Both the position numbers and the translations under genes were made by a program. DNA of 64,000 bases from the NCBI GenBank assembly GCA_031841125.1, contig CM063113.1, forward strand, positions 59,265,211 through 59,329,210, in the 5' to 3' direction. The notes beneath the pieces are model-generated. The model saw only the letters and a list, made by a program, of their open reading frames with translations. It was not told the origin of the DNA and searched no databases. The first letter of the stretch is position 1; each line of letters begins with the position of its first letter. Positions 1 through 11,835 of this stretch are shown here, in pieces. Source of the stretch: Acanthococcus lagerstroemiae (Eukaryota > Arthropoda > Insecta > Hemiptera > Eriococcidae).

Positions 1-627
1 ATTCAAAATGCGTTTCTGATTTCAGTATTTTTCTATGGGAGAGAAAATTGCCTCCATTGTTTCCTCTGTGTATACGAACCCTGCTTCCAGTTTTGATCAT
101 AAAAATCTGCCTCCTTTCCACCTCTTTAGAAATCTTGCGGGCAGATTTTAGCTTATCTTTAATTCGAGACTGTTTCAAGTTTGACTGGAATTTTTTGAAA
201 ACTCTATGTTGATCAGGTTGATCTGAAGGCCCTATTCAGTACCTGCGAAATCTTTTTGTGTACGCGTTTCCAGACTTGCGTAAGACTATGCCCAATCTTT
301 TTTGAAATCCAGAGAACTCTTAATTGTTTTAAACCAGTTTTGAAGGGTCTCGAAAGTCATGATACGTTCGAAAAGAGTCTGAAATAGGTCTGGAAAATTT
401 TAAAGAAATCTTAAAAAGACCTGAAATTGTATGAAATAAGGTTGGAAAATGTTGGGGGGAAAACACTTTACATATGTTTTAAAGAATTTTGAAAAACCTA
501 ATATCATCTGTGATCTTCCCCTCGACACTGATGCGATGCCCGAAAGTGTAGTTTCCGGTGCTGCAGGTGCAGTGTCTCATGGGCCACTTTCGCATGCGTG
601 CATCGCCATACGTCCCATCACACCAAT
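1..627. other. Non-coding DNA with degenerate AGTCT/GAAAAG-type short repeats
   Basis: About positions 150-450 consist of loosely repeated phrases such as GAAAAGAGTCTGAAA and GGTCTGGAAAA. This cryptic short-period repeat recurs elsewhere in the window. No exon of the Sidestep-like gene was recognised here. Confidence 0.5.
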
Positions 628-635
628 ATTATCTG

Positions 636-1331
636 CAGTGGCGTCGTGTCTGGGTGTTCAAGGTGTTCACTGCACACCCACTTAATTTTTGTCTCACAAC
701 AAAAATCCCAGAAACAAGGAAAGATTTAAATTTTGATTAAAATACAAAATATAACTTCGAAAAATTGAAAAATAGCCGGAATATTTCTCTTTGCGCTTCG
801 CGCGGTTCTTATCTTTGTCACATACTATGGGAATCACGTAGGATGTTCACTAACAATATTGCACACTCTTGTCGGTCTTAATGCAGTGGCGTTATCTTTG
901 TCACACTTACTATGGGAATTGCGTACAATGTTCACTAGCAACATTGCACACTCTCGTTGGCCTTGTCGCAGTGGCGTTATTTTTGTCACACTTACTATGG
1001 AAATTGCGTAGGATGTTCACTAGCAACATTGCACACTCTCGTTGGCCTTGTCGCAGTGGCGTTTGCAACGAAGACCGCAAAGAGTGAAGTGGAGACTTCG
1101 TTAATTTAAATGGCAGGGAGTTCACCAGCAAAAATGAACGTTCCAGAAGCGCATGCGCATGCTATATGGTGAGTGGGTGGATGCAACTATTGACACTCAT
1201 TATGTATACCTACATACTGATACTGATCATAAGTTTTGGATACTACTGATTTTTTTGTGGAGGGGAGAGGAGAGGGGAGGCGCAGACCTGCCAGTTGAAC
1301 ACCTGGGAAAGAGCACCACGCGGCGCCACTG
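636..1331. mobile_element. hAT-type non-autonomous element (MITE) with 8-bp target duplication
   Basis: The left end reads CAGTGGCGTCGTGTC. The reverse complement of the right end reads CAGTGGCGCCGCGTG, giving 12 of 15 matching terminal bases. Directly outside both ends is the same octamer ATTATCTG (628-635 and 1332-1339), the 8-bp duplication that hAT transposases make. The 696-base element has no transposase-like frame, so it would depend on a transposase elsewhere. The interior carries three 85-bp tandem units described separately. Classification as hAT rests on terminal sequence plus duplication length. Confidence 0.85.
799..1062. repeat. 85-bp tandem repeat, three units, inside the hAT element
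   Basis: Successive units begin near 799, 884 and 969, and a partial fourth start occurs at 1054, so the spacing is 85 bases. The second and third units are nearly identical; the first is more diverged. From 884 on, each unit begins CAGTGGCGT, the same nine bases as the element terminus at 636. Confidence 0.85.
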
Positions 1332-1339
1332 ATTATCTG

Positions 1340-2918
1340 TGATAATTTGAAATAAGTCTAGGAGAATCAAGAAGATTTTAATTCGAGCCTAAAAAGCTTT
1401 TTAAGCATCAGGTTTTTGGGTTTTGTTTATGAAACAGTAGATATTGATATTTTCCCATAAACTTTAGCTTTAGCATTTATTTTTATACTAAGATATATTG
1501 TCCTGGTCAGGTCCGTCATTTAATTTCAAATACGTGTGTGTACATTACTTACATTGGAAAAATACTTCGCTTGCGAGTCTTTTAAAAATCGGAAAATTTG
1601 TACTTTCATACTTTATAAAATTTTCATTTTTTGGTGTCGTTTATCAACATTTTTTCAAATTTTTAAGCCTCATTTTATAGGTATTTTCAATTTTGAAAAT
1701 ACTGTTGAAGTCAGAATTCGTGGCTGTATTGATCAAAAGTGAGGAGCACACTGGTGTATTAAGAGTATTCGTAGCCACACTTACGTTTCCATAGGTGCGT
1801 GCTAAAACTTAAGAATATAGACTAATAGATAGATGGTGTACCAAGCTCATTCATGTGGGTGAAATTTTGTTTTTGTGTAGTATCATAAGTGTACCAATAC
1901 CGAGAAACTATACCATCCTCTGAAACTTTTGTCCGCGAACTTGACGCTCAGTTTCAAGAAAATTAGCTGCTAGGTGTCAACTCGGTGGTACGCATTCTCG
2001 GGATGAAATATTCCTGTTTTCTGAAAGTCGAATCATTTGCATTTTCGATGCGATTAAGGTGAGAAGTGCGTTGTGAAACCTCCCACCTGACGGCAGTGAG
2101 AGAATTATCGAATTCCAGCTTTCTCAAAACTTTTCAGAAACACCTCGTTTTTATCCGGTCGAAACAAGCACGCAATACGTGAATCCAACCCCCAGTCGAT
2201 ATGCGACCATTATCGCATACTGATTCGACTATAAACTGTACGTGCATTATAGAAAACACGTGTAAATTTCAGCCAACACGAAAAAATAATTACCCTCAGA
2301 AACGGAACCCGAGACCGTTTAACGGAATCCGCGTTGACCTCCTTCGGACTTTTAAAAGCCAAAATGAACGCGGATTGTAGTCGGCAAAACACTAACTTCG
2401 CGAAGACGATAAAAATAGCCCCCCTCGGTTATTTCGTCCGAAATTTCGGTTCCTTGAAAGCGACTATTCGCTGCGGGCAGTACTCGTGCCCAAATTCGAC
2501 GATACATCCGGTGCGTATTGTCGGAAAGTTGTTTTCTGGGTCGTTCCGTTTTTCAGTTGAGCAGCCTGGGTGGACACATCTTACCTCAGTGATTCATTAA
2601 TTACGAGCGTTGGTCGTAATGCTAAGCTGTTGGGCCGGTCGATGTGTAGGTACCTTCTGCGAGGAGTAAAAAAACCTCGCTCTATCTGAAGCGCTAATTC
2701 GAAGTTGAAACTACGTGCCAAATTAGCTCGTTCGCCCCCAAGACTTTCGGGTCGGTGTGCACGCCACCGGCGCCCGTTTCAAGTTGCCGATTTTCGCTAT
2801 CCAGATGTCCGGGAAAGCGAGCTGCGTTCCAGACGAACACCGATAAGTATAGCACATAGCGAATAAATCAGCCAGGTTTGCTCGAAATCGACGATCTAAT
2901 AAGATAATTGTTACTTAC
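1340..2918. other. Non-coding, intronic or downstream of the Ig4 exon
   Basis: No exon, RNA gene or mobile element was recognised. The part from about 2100 to 2900, next to the exon at 2919, is richer in G+C and CpG than most of the window. It may contain conserved intronic sequence, but nothing specific can be named. Confidence 0.4.
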
Positions 2919-3078
2919 ACATTATTCGCAGCGTTACCGGGTTGCTGGTACCCTTTCCTTCGGTGTTGGCAGCCATACAAGTGTAATTGCCGGAAGCGTG
3001 TTTTGTAACTTTTTGTAAAACAAGGCTCGTATCCGTGAGTATAACGCCGGCGGTTACATTTTGATGTATTTCCTCTCC
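2919..3078 (-). CDS. Sidestep-like Ig gene, exon encoding the C-terminal half of Ig4
   Basis: This 160-base exon starts in phase 0 after GTTACAG and ends in phase 1 at GTAAGT. It encodes G-E-E-I-H-Q-N-V-T-A-G-V-I-L, then TSLVLQKVTKHASGNYTC and AANTEGKGTSNPVTLRIM. The S-L-V-L-Q strand E, the S-G-N-Y-T-C strand F and the E-G-x-G-x-S-N-P-V strand G match the Sidestep pattern closely. N-V-T and N-Y-T sequons are present. The leftover base T should begin the next exon's first codon (tyrosine in most relatives). No downstream exon (Ig5 or FN3) was recognised between 1 and 2918, so it probably lies beyond the left edge. Confidence 0.88.
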
Positions 3079-3520
3079 CTGTAACGAATACGAATGGCGA
3101 ATTAATGCCAGCCGGAGAAACGATGATAACTAGCGGCGAATTTCAAACAGTCGAATATCGTAAGTCGTGCGTAGCTCGAGCCGGTGGCGAAGGGGGCGCG
3201 AGTCTGGCGTAAAACGAGGCGCACTTTCGAGCCGCAGCGAAAATGACTCCGGCAAGCTGTATTTGACATGCCGCAAAGGTACCTCGCAATCAGGTGGAAA
3301 TCGAACCTGGTGCAACTTTCCGTAATGCTTCGAACTGCAGTCGCAGGTTCGGTGACCTAGCTTATACCTGGAGCAAGATGCCTGTGTTTGTGTATCTGCT
3401 GTCTACTTGCAAACGTGTCTCGTCAGCAATATGTAAAATAGTGTGTGGTTCTTATTTTGATAGTTTTCTAGATCAGCACTCCCACCCTCTAAAGTTGTTC
3501 CAAATAGAACCATATCTTAC

Positions 3521-3584
3521 CGAATGTAAGTCACACTTTCGAACAGGTTTCCAGGACTCCATGATGAGGTGCGACTTACATTCG
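3521..3584. repeat. Hairpin-forming inverted repeat
   Basis: The 16-base arms at 3521-3536 and 3569-3584 (CGAATGTAAGTCACAC and its near-perfect complement, 15 of 16) enclose a 32-base loop. G-U pairs could add about three more pairs at the loop side. It could be the core of a small MITE or a structured RNA. There is no evidence of transcription. Confidence 0.5.
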
Positions 3585-3841
3585 AGTAGAAGTATGAGGA
3601 AATGAAGAAAAGAGAGCAAAATGACGATTTGTGCCCAGTGCAGTACCCGAAACCGAAACAGAAGAAGAAGATTTCTAAATATTGGTATAAATTGCGCAAG
3701 ATATTTTCTATTCTCTGAGAATGAATCGACAGTGACGTGAACAAACCTCGTAAGTACAATTTCGGCCACATTCAGTCGTTTTATTCGAAAAGGGGATAGG
3801 AAGATTTTTTTTGACAGTGTCCGGGCGCTTCAGCAACCCGT

Positions 3842-4057
3842 TTGAGATTATTGCAGCGCAAACTCAGACGTGGCCATCGTGACTGGGATAAATTTCTTGC
3901 ACATGAACTCGTAGCTACCTACCAGGAAGACTGCTGTCGTCCTTCACCGAATAAGGTTTTCAGCAACGAAATTCTTACGAGGTCTGAACCACTTTGGACG
4001 TTGTTGGAGGTGCCTCAAATACTCCGAATTCCATCTCTTCCAGAAATGCTGGAGTAA
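3842..4057 (+). mobile_element. Probable gypsy integrase C-terminal relic
   Basis: The frame reads RDWDKFLAHELVATYQEDC, then S-P-N-K-V-F-S-N-E-I-L-T-R-S-E-P-L. This resembles the segment after the catalytic core of Ty3/gypsy integrases, where W-D-x-x-L, an A-Y or A-T-Y step and S-P-N-x-x-x-x-x-E-I/V recur. The usual T-G before S-P and G-R before E are lost. There is no catalytic core or LTR nearby, and the sequence past 4057 does not continue recognisably. The match is by eye and weak; chance similarity is possible. Confidence 0.35.
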
Positions 4058-5480
4058 CCGAGACACCACCTTCCAAGGAGACGAGAGATCAGTTGGGGGG
4101 CTCAGCCACAGATAGCGGAGCTACGCCAGGTAGAAAATGACCAGGGGTGAAATTTTCAAGATCGTGGGGGTCTCGAGTTTAAGGCTTATTCTGCTTGAGT
4201 CAAGACGGTCGAAAATTCCTTGAAGATGAGGACAAGGTCACCACTGACAACATTCGACGCTTCATTCGTCGCTAAGTGGGGTGCCGAATTATTTACTGGT
4301 ACAATGTATTCTGTGACGGCTGTTTACAGCAATAACTAATAAAATAAATTTTGAGGACAGTTTTTTTATTTTATTATTTCACGAAAAATTATTTTGTCCT
4401 CATATATACGAGGTTGTTCACGTCAGCGTCGAAATGTGCATTTTATTTGAATTTTATTTACCTGCATGCTGCATGCTGCAACTTAGAATTTAAAAAAGAA
4501 AAATCTAAATTTATTTTTCATCTTCAGTTCGGGAAAATATATTTATTCAAAACTATTAGAGCTCGATCGGATAAAATTAAACTGTACCCCCCCCCCCGAT
4601 GGAGTGTCGGAATTCAACTTTTTGATCCGAAGCAGATTGGCCAATTTACAATGTAAAATACTAAAAAAAAAAAAAAAAAATCAAACGAAGAATTTTTACG
4701 AAGTTTTTATCAGCAGAGTTATCGTCCGAGGTCGGTAATTTATGCAGGCAAAAAATGTTTTTCCATTTATGTTTGGGTCTATTTGAGACGTGGAAGAAAT
4801 CGAATTCTTAAAGATTAAAAATAATATCAAGTCTAAAAAATTTTGAAAAAAAGAAAATGGTATTGAAAGGTGGTCCAGGGACCACAAAGTGTCATGGGGA
4901 AATCCGTCTAAAATTTATGCTTTTAAGCAATAGAATATTTCGTTATTGAAAGTTGTTTAATTCAATCAAAGAAATGTGTTACATGAATGAAGACCGGCAA
5001 GACTTACCCACATAGATTCTACAAAAATGCGTATTTACAATAAACAAATAGAAAGTGAGTTCTTCCTGAAATAAGTCTCACTATTGTCTGGAAGTACTTC
5101 ACGCCTTTCCCCTTTCCATTCAGTTGTCCTCCTTCGACCCTCGTAGATTATTAAAAAACATTTATTTATGAGAAAAAAAAAGTTACTTCTCGATGTTACG
5201 CTCTTTTGTGAGTATGTAGCTTTCTTTTCACCTTTTCTGTGCCCCTTCATCAGGAAGGAGGGGGAGGAGTAAGAGAACTAGTTTAAGAACTCGTGTTTTC
5301 CTGTGTTTGTAAATTCATGCATTTCGAGATGTTTATGACCTGTCTCTGATGATTGCTTCGTAGATCTGCTAGTGATCAGTGTTGCAGCTAAAGAGTGTTT
5401 GTATTGAAGATGGATGATTCTGTGAGTTGGTTTCAGTGGTGAGGGAACTAATGACCATGATTTTAAAAACGAGTTGTAAT
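4058..5480. other. Intron sequence without recognisable genes
   Basis: AT-rich DNA with a C10 run near 4588 and an A18 run near 4663. Nothing else was identified. Confidence 0.4.
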
Positions 5481-5607
5481 TAGAGATGAGAATGGTAATT
5501 TACCGGAATTATTGGTTTTCAGTTTACTTTGTCATGTACGGTAAATTACCGTAATGTACCGAATGAATGGTAATACATTTTTGAATTACAATAATTTTTC
5601 ATCTCTA
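5481..5607. mobile_element. Small MITE-like element with TAGAGATGA ends
   Basis: It starts TAGAGATGAGAA and ends TTTTTCATCTCTA, giving inverted ends of about 12 bases around 127 bases. The interior contains mirrored GGTAAATTACC motifs. No matching target duplication was found, so the boundaries and family are tentative. A second element with related CAGAGATG ends is at 60250-60647. Confidence 0.5.
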
Positions 5608-6049
5608 GGTGTGGTAACTTGCTTGATGTCAATCTCTGTACCACCCTTTTCTAACTCTCCACCATGTTGAGATTTTCACTTACTTCGATGTTAGATGTCT
5701 TTTTGATCTTATAAATTAAAATTGAAGATCTTAGTGGGAATAAACTGTACATGATTTGAATGCAATTATTTGAAAGTATCATAAATCACCTCTGGGGCGG
5801 GGATACCGTCCAATGTCGTATTTAAGGCCAAAGTCTAGTCGCCTAGTCAGCAAGTATGTAAAAGAGCCCACTATCTTTAAAGTTGAGGAAAACAGTCACA
5901 CCGATTCTAATAATGCCTTCATCTCCCTTCACCGCCCCAGAAAATAAAACAGTTGAACAATTTTACTGAAGTCTCATGTGCGGTAAAAAGATAATGTGAT
6001 TGGGGTCCCTAAAAAAAAAAAAAAATTCAGATGGTCAAAAAAAATATCC

Positions 6050-6590
6050 ATACATTTAATCAAGAGCTACTTGTGTGCAAAGAAAGATGGCAGGATTCTG
6101 TCACAAGCTTAAAAAAGAAAGGTGAGCTGATTCAAAGAAAGAAAAAAATTAGATTGTATTAGATACATTCTTCGTGCAAAATAAGATCCTACGATTCTGA
6201 CAAGATCCCAGGATCCTTTAACAAACGATCAAACGATTGCAGTGAGGGCCTTACTTATGGGAAAGAAAATATATCACGATTCTGTCACGGGCCTCAAACA
6301 AAGGTCGGACGATCCAAAAGAAGGTAAGACTACTATTGGGTGCCTCTTTCGTACAAAAAAAGATCGCAGAACTCTTTAAAAAAAGTTCCCATCCATTTTA
6401 GTGAGGGCCACTTGTGTGCAAAAAAAGATGTCAGAGGATTCTGTCAGAAGTCCTAAAAAAGGTCAATAGATTTGAAATTTAGACGACTGTATTTGGTTTT
6501 TTTTTTTTTGTGCCAAAAATATCGTACGATTTTGGCAGAATTCCTTAAAAAATGGACAGGTGATCTAGAACCTGGATCAGACGATTTTTG
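6050..6590. repeat. Degenerate tandem array, about six units of 65-100 bases
   Basis: Recurring blocks share, in order, an A-rich run with AAGAT, then GATTCTGTCA or a variant, then TTAAAAAAAGGTC, then a GATT/GATC step. They start near 6078, 6170, 6262, 6353, 6418 and 6512. Units are strongly diverged, so this is an old minisatellite-like array in an intron. Confidence 0.55.
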
Positions 6591-8966
6591 TGGTGCCCAT
6601 TTCCGCTCTAAAGTTCACTCATTCGATATTTGAAATTCTTATCGTCAGTGGGCTGGAGGTCCGGTGGCACCTGTCCGATTGCTGTCTCGTTAAATCTGAC
6701 ACTGGTACCAGCAAATCGAAGAAGGAAATGAAAAGAAGAAACACACCATGGTCGAGACTTTCACCATCTTTTCAACATTGGATAATTGCTCTCAATGAAA
6801 TCTAGAAAATTCAAGGATAATCTTTTCGGATTATCGGTCTTGACATTTTTGCCAGGAACCAAAAGCGTGGAGCCCAAAAAAGGGGCGCTTCTGTACGTCT
6901 CCAATGAGAAAGGTTGTTTTAAAGGCACGTGAGTTTATTCTAGTATTCACACCGAAAAATAAATGGATGCACTCGATCAGCTAGTGAGCCACAATCGGTA
7001 TTTCATGCGAAAATCCTATTAGCAGTTCTATGTTTCAGAAACTAACGGTACATAATATCCTCGCCTGTCGATTCTCAACTCAGTCGGTTTGTAACTTCTC
7101 AGGAGTCATTTTTTCTTAATCCATCTGTGGCTAGCAGTCGCAGTCTCGAGAATTACATAACGCTCTTTCGCTTGCTCTTTCCGAATTCTCGCGAGTCATT
7201 CACTTTATTTGTCGTCACCTTGCCCTACAGTCGGCGTAAAACAAAAAAAAAGTTGGATGTTAACTCCTCACTTTGTACACACTTTTCACAGAAGAAATTA
7301 AGAACGACAGCTGTCTGCCATGCTTTCATCATCACTTGCGTATCTCGTGTTCATTTACTTTTTACCAGCTTAATTCTCAGACTGTAAATTCTACCTCGTG
7401 TCTCCTAATTCGTGACCCGTGCACCCTTGCTTCTATGTACCTTCACTGCGTATCCGAAAGAGAAAAGAATAACGACCCTATAGCTGCCTTTATGTTGGAT
7501 TATTCTACTTTTATTACGTGCTTTATACAACAGAGAATATTCGCGAATGGCGCTAAGGTACACACGATAGAATAATTTTAACTCGACAAATCTCTCTGTA
7601 TTCTATAATAAGGGCCAGCAACCAGCGATTCACCATCGTTTGTTACGTGGTTTACTTAGGCCCGTAAAGAACAAACTTTTTTGGCGAGGATGGGGTGTAG
7701 ACCGTAAAAGTGTACAAAATTTGAGTTGAAAACTAAGGACTAGGAAAAAATTTATTTCACTCTCCCAATTTCGTCACTTAGCTTCTAGAATTTGCCGAAC
7801 GCCGACTTTTCAAAATAAGAACATCCCCGAATTTCCCGTCACGATAGCCCTGCTGCGACCACTGTGTCTTTAAAGAAGCAAATCCTGTCTATAAAATTCT
7901 AAATAGTGAGATAAGCAATAATAGATCTTCATGTTTCAGTTTGCAATATCCACATAAAGACTGAAAATTTTGCAAAACGAGTGACTATAATATCATTTAC
8001 ATTATTATTGATATGATTGTTTTATGTCATTATGAATGAAAATTGAAAGTTTGAAAGAACAATACAAGCAAAGAAAGCTCCTGCTTGCTTCATTGTTTGT
8101 ACGTGACCCTTTCCATTGATATCGGGAAAATCTGTATTTTCAGCATGATTAGAAAATTGGGTTTATTAATTTTAAAATTCTGAAAATTATCTTAAATGTC
8201 CGTAAATTACTTGCGGAAATTACTTTTAAAGTTGGGAACATTTCAAAAGTTGATCTGATGTGAAATGTAATCAAAAAGTAATTTTCAAACTCGTTTTATA
8301 TTCTTACTCATTCCTATAAAAAACTTGACTATACTGTAAAAAAAATTGAAATTTTGGTGAATTATGTCCTTTTGCAAAAACAAACTCTATCTCAATCACA
8401 GAAGAATGGGTTGGATACCGCCGTTAAAATAAAATAAAAAGTTCTTATAATTTCCAAGATTTAAAGTTTTAGTGTTCTTTTAATATCAAGCAATAATGTA
8501 AGCTTCGTACTATTGTTAATTTATTATTACATTCAGAAAATATTATGTAATAACAAATTAGCTTCATTGTTGAATATAATTTTAGAATTTATTTTTATTT
8601 TTGATCACAGAATTTAAATAAGAATTTTTTAATTAAAATTTTTGATGAAGCACGAACACTATGTATATGTATAAACTATAGACGCGAATTCAGAGAGGCG
8701 GAGTCAGGGAAGCTTGGTCTCCCCCATTCACTGATATCTCCCCCCCCAAAAAAAAAATATATATATATACGAGAGAGGTCAGCTTCCTTATGAGCCCCAC
8801 CTTGTATCGGGTTGACTTCTTACGTTTATATACACGACATGGTAATAAAATTATAAAAATAACATCAATTGTATCAGATATTTATATCGTGACCTTGTAT
8901 AATTATTCCTTAACGATATACACGATATAAATATTATGATTTAAGCAAGTTTTCAAATGTTATATA
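6591..8966. other. Intron sequence without recognisable genes
   Basis: AT-rich, increasingly so from 7900 to 8900, with a poly-A/AT run near 8747-8770. Open frames here have no recognisable domain. Confidence 0.4.
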
Positions 8967-9687
8967 GGTCGTTTCAAAAGTAAGATCACACTGTCCATAA
9001 AATACCGAGAAAATAGTAACGCTGAGTCGAATGAGAATGAAAATGTTCGTTAGGCTCCTGTGAACAAATTGCACAACGTGATTGCGAGATTCGCGCTGTA
9101 ATTAAATTTTCAAACGCTGAAAAGGAGCCTGGTGTGGAAATTTATCTTAGATTGTCAACAGTGCATGGCAGTGATAGTATCATGACTCGCCATCATGTCT
9201 ACAAATGGATAGAACGCTTTAACAAAGGGCAAATAGACACGCACTCCGATCTGCAATCGAATACAAACACCCCGGATTCTTGCGGCGGCAAATGTGGTTT
9301 CATGACAATGCACCGGCTCATAGATCCCAACTCGTGCAGTCCCTCCTCAGGGATCTGAAATGAAACGTTTTTGCGCATCCCCCTTATTTTCCAGATTTGG
9401 CCGCTTCAGATTTTTATTTGTTTCTGGGGTTGAAATGTGACCTTGAGGGTCAGTGCCCTGCGAATGAAGGTGAACTGTGCAACGCGATTTAGACGGGTTA
9501 CTAAAATTTGAACGGCGCATGGTATTCTTCCATGATAGAGAAACTTGAGTACCGATTCAGCAAATATTTGAACCATGTGTATGGAAGGGGGGGGGGAGGA
9601 TTATGTTGAAAGATGACAAATTTCTTCACGAATAATCTTTCGATTTTGTTTCGAGTCTTTTACAGACAGTGTGACCTTTTACGACTT
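8967..9687 (+). mobile_element. Internally deleted mariner element
   Basis: The terminal sequences GGTCGTTTCAAAAGTAAGAT..CACACTGTC and the inverted ..GACAGTGTGACC..TTTTACGACTT flank the element, with TA on each side. Positions about 9059-9250 encode a mariner-type N-terminal helix-turn-helix: AVIKFSNAEK, then TRHHVYKWIERFNKGQ. After a deletion and frame change, 9295 onward encodes W-F-H-D-N-A-P-A-H and the H-P-P-Y-x-P-D-L-A block of the DD34D catalytic region, followed by stops. At 721 bases it is a little over half the usual mariner length; the central catalytic part is missing. It cannot make a working transposase but could once have been mobilised in trans. Confidence 0.8.
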
Positions 9688-11704
9688 TATCATTATGGCA
9701 TATCATTTGGTTCGATATTGCCCTCCCCTCTCTATGAAGCCACTATCAGGAGTGAGTACATTATGTAGGCAAAAATCAACCTATATTTACCAGTGTTGCC
9801 AGCAAAATAATTTAAATGTTGAAAAACGTGTTTTTTAAATCAATCCTGAAGCCATTTGTATGAACTTCCCATGTGACTTGAAATATATGAATTTGCGAGG
9901 GATATCCATATGGCATCGCCTCCCGAGCTGATAAATTGCGCCTCGAAGAATTTACTTTCCGAGTGTAATGAGTAGGATATAATGTAAAATAATAATTTCG
10001 AGTAGTATGGATGAAAGAACCTAACCTAACACTAATTGCGATAATATCTTGAAGAAATGAAACCAAGAGCAAAGGGAGGAAGTACATTGAAAATATGTAT
10101 TCACAATTCTTAAACGTAATATGGCCATGCTGCGGCGCAGGTGGACTCTGGCTCTCGCGTAATTCAGAGAAGACACGGCTGAGTGTTTGAGTCCCTAACT
10201 ATCTCCTGTACCACTAACATAAATTAAGAGAGAGGTTGGACGAATCCATGAGTACACCTGTCTCCGATCCAGCATGCCGCCAGACCAACGGTAAAGGTCT
10301 GCACTCACCCTTCACACCGTGCAGACCCTTCAGAGCTGTGTCGTTCTGACAACAAAAATCAGACTGACCATATGATTCTATAGCCTCCGCAATCGTGGTG
10401 GAAACGAAAATGGTGCTTATTTGTGAGTGGGCTCTGCCCCTATTATTTACCCTCTCGAGGAGAGAATACCATACCTTCGGCAAGCCGAGTTTGTAGCCTC
10501 GCAGTATCTGCCAGTGCCAAGGGGTATCCAGAATACGGAGGTTACCAAAAATAGGTTCTTACACGAATTCATACCCAAGAATGAAACTAGACTTTTTTAT
10601 TTGTTTATTTACTGAAATCTGATGGTGTAAATTGTCATCGTGCCCCGTGGACGCCGAGTGTCCCTTCCCCCGGAAATAGCAGTCTCGCTACGAGGCTGTT
10701 ATGGGTAAGAATCGTTGAACACCCCTGAAAGTGAGTCAGTTACCTTAGTGTTGATAAACTGAAATGGTATTTCTTCTTGAAATAGGGCAATACTCGACAC
10801 ACTCACTTATGCATGAATGATGAATCTTAAAATCCGCTCGAATAGTGATCACGTTTAATCTATAGTTAATGGAAACCGAAAGGCCCAAGTTGGCGAGTGA
10901 CTCGAGCGGTCGGTGGCACCTCCAAAAGGCTAACTGAACCGCAAACGATTCGCAGTTAGTACCGAAAGAGATTATTCAGAATAATATAAAACGATACCGA
11001 TGAGCGAAAATCACCGAACAAATGTTAAAATATACGTGCGCTCGGATGCACTCTATCTCTGTATCGAGAAAGAAGCCCCGATGTTTTTCTATTTTCGACG
11101 AGTCTCAAAAATAATATATCTGTCGGAAAAACTTATGCAGATACGAAGTCGTAAAGTATTCATTTTCTTCTTTCTGCTTCACTCGCGAGCACCGTCTTGG
11201 GTATTCCACATTCGTGTTCCGTGCATACATTATGCATACGTAATCTATAATAAAAAATATGTAGAAAAAAAAAAAAAAAAATCGCGACTGGAAAATAAAG
11301 CTACAAAATTGCGGAGCTTTGCCCGGCTCACCTTCTCGCCGTGCCCGCTAACGAACGATCGCTGGCATCGTAAACACTCTCGACCTGCGAGTTCACCTGT
11401 CTGTCCCAACTCGGAAATTTTTCTCGAACAGTTTTTCCCCCGCCGGAGCCGCCCTTCGCACCCCTGGCTGGAAACGTGTCAACAATTCGCGCAAATACGT
11501 CAACGTGTACTCGTCGTGTATGCGACGACGGTGTTCTCGGCGAATAAAATAATTTCGCGATTCGATTCGATTCGGTGCTGCGAATGGGCGCGCACCGCCA
11601 ACGCCAGCCGGCGTCCTTCTTGCCCCGGCACCGAGCGCGATTATTGCGAAAGATAATTCGATTTGCGGTTTCTGTATACGAAATATTCGTATTATTCGAC
11701 TTAC
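9688..11704. other. Intron sequence, partly GC-rich, no gene recognised
   Basis: About 10120-10710 has higher G+C than its surroundings and an open minus frame (10214-10483) without any domain I can name. It may be an old mobile-element piece. The stretch 11330-11650 next to the Ig4 exon is GC- and CpG-rich. Confidence 0.35.
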
Positions 11705-11835
11705 GTTGTGGTACCACGCTTGCCTGAACGCTTTTGGGTTGCATCGTATATCGCATTCGAAGTACACGTCGTCTCCCTCCTTGATGCCTTGCGGGTCCAA
11801 GTTGTGACCCATTTTCAGCGTTACCTGAGGAAAAT
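11705..11835 (-). CDS. Sidestep-like Ig gene, exon encoding the N-terminal half of Ig4
   Basis: This 131-base exon starts after TTGCAG in phase 1 and ends at GTAAGT in phase 0. It encodes FPQVTLKMGHNLDP, then IKEGDDVYFECDIRCNP and AFRQAWYHN. The E-G-D-D-V-Y-F-E-C block followed by N-P-K and W-x-H-N is highly characteristic of Sidestep-family Ig4. The two extra cysteines (E-C and R-C) are four residues apart; only the first is the canonical strand-B cysteine. Beyond the donor the same frame stays open for roughly a hundred codons through GC-rich DNA before a stop at about 11393. The GTAAGT donor and the matching phase of the next exon argue for normal splicing here. Confidence 0.9.

Noticed and set aside
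10214..10483. A protein-coding exon or retroelement piece on the minus strand
   Set aside because: No domain, repeat ends or splice partners in phase with the Ig gene could be identified.
11000..11656. A 218-codon plus-strand open frame
   Set aside because: It is low in recognisable motifs, sits in GC-rich DNA opposite the Ig4 exon flank, and is most likely a chance frame.
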